6,203 nt of DNA from Leclercia sp. UBA7405 (GTDB taxonomy: Bacteria; Pseudomonadota; Gammaproteobacteria; Enterobacterales; Enterobacteriaceae): NCBI GenBank assembly GCA_002469605.1, contig DKMV01000097.1, positions 545-6,747 on the forward strand, in the 5' to 3' direction. Made by a program: the position numbers and the translations under genes. How positions within the stretch are numbered: the stretch's first letter is position 1; the number at the start of each line of letters is the position of its first letter. Below are positions 5,652 through 6,203 of the stretch, piece by piece. The notes beneath the pieces are model-generated. The model made no database searches and was not told the DNA's origin. It was given only the letters and a program-made list of their open reading frames with translations.

Positions 5652-6203
5652 ATGAAACAGTATCTTGACCTGATGAAAAAAGTGCTCGACGAGGGCACAC
5701 CAAAAAATGACCGCACCGGCACCGGTACGCTCTCTATTTTTGGCCACCAGATGCGCTTCAATCTGCAGGACGGCTTCCCGCTGGTCACGACCAAGCGTTG
5801 CCATTTGCGCTCGATCATTCATGAGCTGCTGTGGTTCCTGCAGGGCGATACCAACGTGGCTTATCTGCATGAAAACAACGTCTCCATCTGGGACGAGTGG
5901 GCCGATGAGAACGGCGATCTCGGGCCGGTGTACGGCAAACAGTGGCGCGCATGGCCTGCACCGGATGGCCGCCATATTGACCAGATCACCACCGTGATGA
6001 ACCAGCTAAAGAACGACCCGGACTCGCGCCGGATTATCGTTTCGGCCTGGAACGTGGGCGAACTGGATAAAATGGCGCTGGCCCCGTGCCACGCCTTCTT
6101 CCAGTTCTATGTGGCGGACGGCAAGCTCTCCTGCCAGCTCTACCAGCGCTCCTGCGATGTGTTCCTCGGCCTGCCGTTCAATATCGCCAGCTACGCGCTG
6201 CTG
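5652..6203 (+). CDS. thyA: Thymidylate synthase ThyA, partial (3' end outside window)
   Basis: Makes dTMP from dUMP using methylenetetrahydrofolate, a cytosolic step essential for DNA synthesis. Only the first 184 codons of an expected 264 are present; the window edge falls exactly on a codon boundary and there is no stop codon. The N-terminus [20 protein letters not shown] is the standard one. Visible active-site residues are Arg21, Glu58, Trp80, Arg126 and Arg127 ([10 protein letters not shown]), nucleophile Cys146 in [12 protein letters not shown], then Arg166, Ser167, Asp169 and Asn177 in [13 protein letters not shown]. The reading frame is open throughout and near-identical to E. coli ThyA. 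It is expressed with lgt, with the Shine-Dalgarno sequence overlapping the lgt stop codon. Confidence 0.97.
   Translation, partial: MKQYLDLMKKVLDEGTPKNDRTGTGTLSIFGHQMRFNLQDGFPLVTTKRCHLRSIIHELLWFLQGDTNVAYLHENNVSIWDEWADENGDLGPVYGKQWRAWPAPDGRHIDQITTVMNQLKNDPDSRRIIVSAWNVGELDKMALAPCHAFFQFYVADGKLSCQLYQRSCDVFLGLPFNIASYALL

Noticed and set aside
5223..5975. 250-codon minus-strand frame across the lgt-thyA junction
   Set aside because: Antisense shadow of two well-recognised genes in GC-rich DNA; composition is unlike a protein and no family is recognised.

Overview
This window is a stretch of ordinary enterobacterial core chromosome. Every gene reads as a close relative of an Escherichia coli gene, and the order ygdR - mutH - (divergent) rppH - ptsP - lgt - thyA is the one known from the E. 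coli/Salmonella group. The GC-rich third positions and the small differences from E. coli proteins suggest a relative in the Enterobacter/Klebsiella/Kosakonia part of the Enterobacteriaceae. I cannot name the genus from this sequence alone.

Layout. Positions 1-429 hold a Rho-independent terminator and the small lipoprotein gene ygdR, both read leftward. Positions 430-1122 hold mutH, also leftward. A long AT-rich gap of 682 bases (1123-1804) separates mutH from the rightward genes. It has no convincing gene but carries two perfect DnaA boxes, several near-consensus ones and a number of inverted repeats. From 1805 rightward come rppH (GTG start) and ptsP, 12 bases apart and probably one transcription unit, ending in a hairpin at about 4601-4626. 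A 175-base gap with an extended -10 promoter then leads into lgt. The Shine-Dalgarno sequence of thyA overlaps the lgt stop codon. thyA is cut by the window edge after 184 codons.

Roles. MutH is the GATC endonuclease of methyl-directed mismatch repair. RppH converts 5'-triphosphorylated RNA ends to monophosphate, which triggers RNA decay. PtsP is Enzyme I of the nitrogen phosphotransferase relay. Lgt puts the diacylglyceryl group on prolipoproteins, and YgdR is one of its likely substrates. ThyA makes dTMP. The proteins look intact: catalytic residues are present and I saw no frameshifts.

What stands out. (1) The mutH-rppH gap has a cluster of DnaA boxes that recalls a DnaA-binding or titration site. 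(2) ygdQ, which lies between mutH and ygdR in E. coli, is absent, leaving a 126-base spacer. (3) The Lgt segment that reads RHPSQLYE in E. coli has Met instead of Pro. I found no new defence system, mobile element, CRISPR array or RNA gene.
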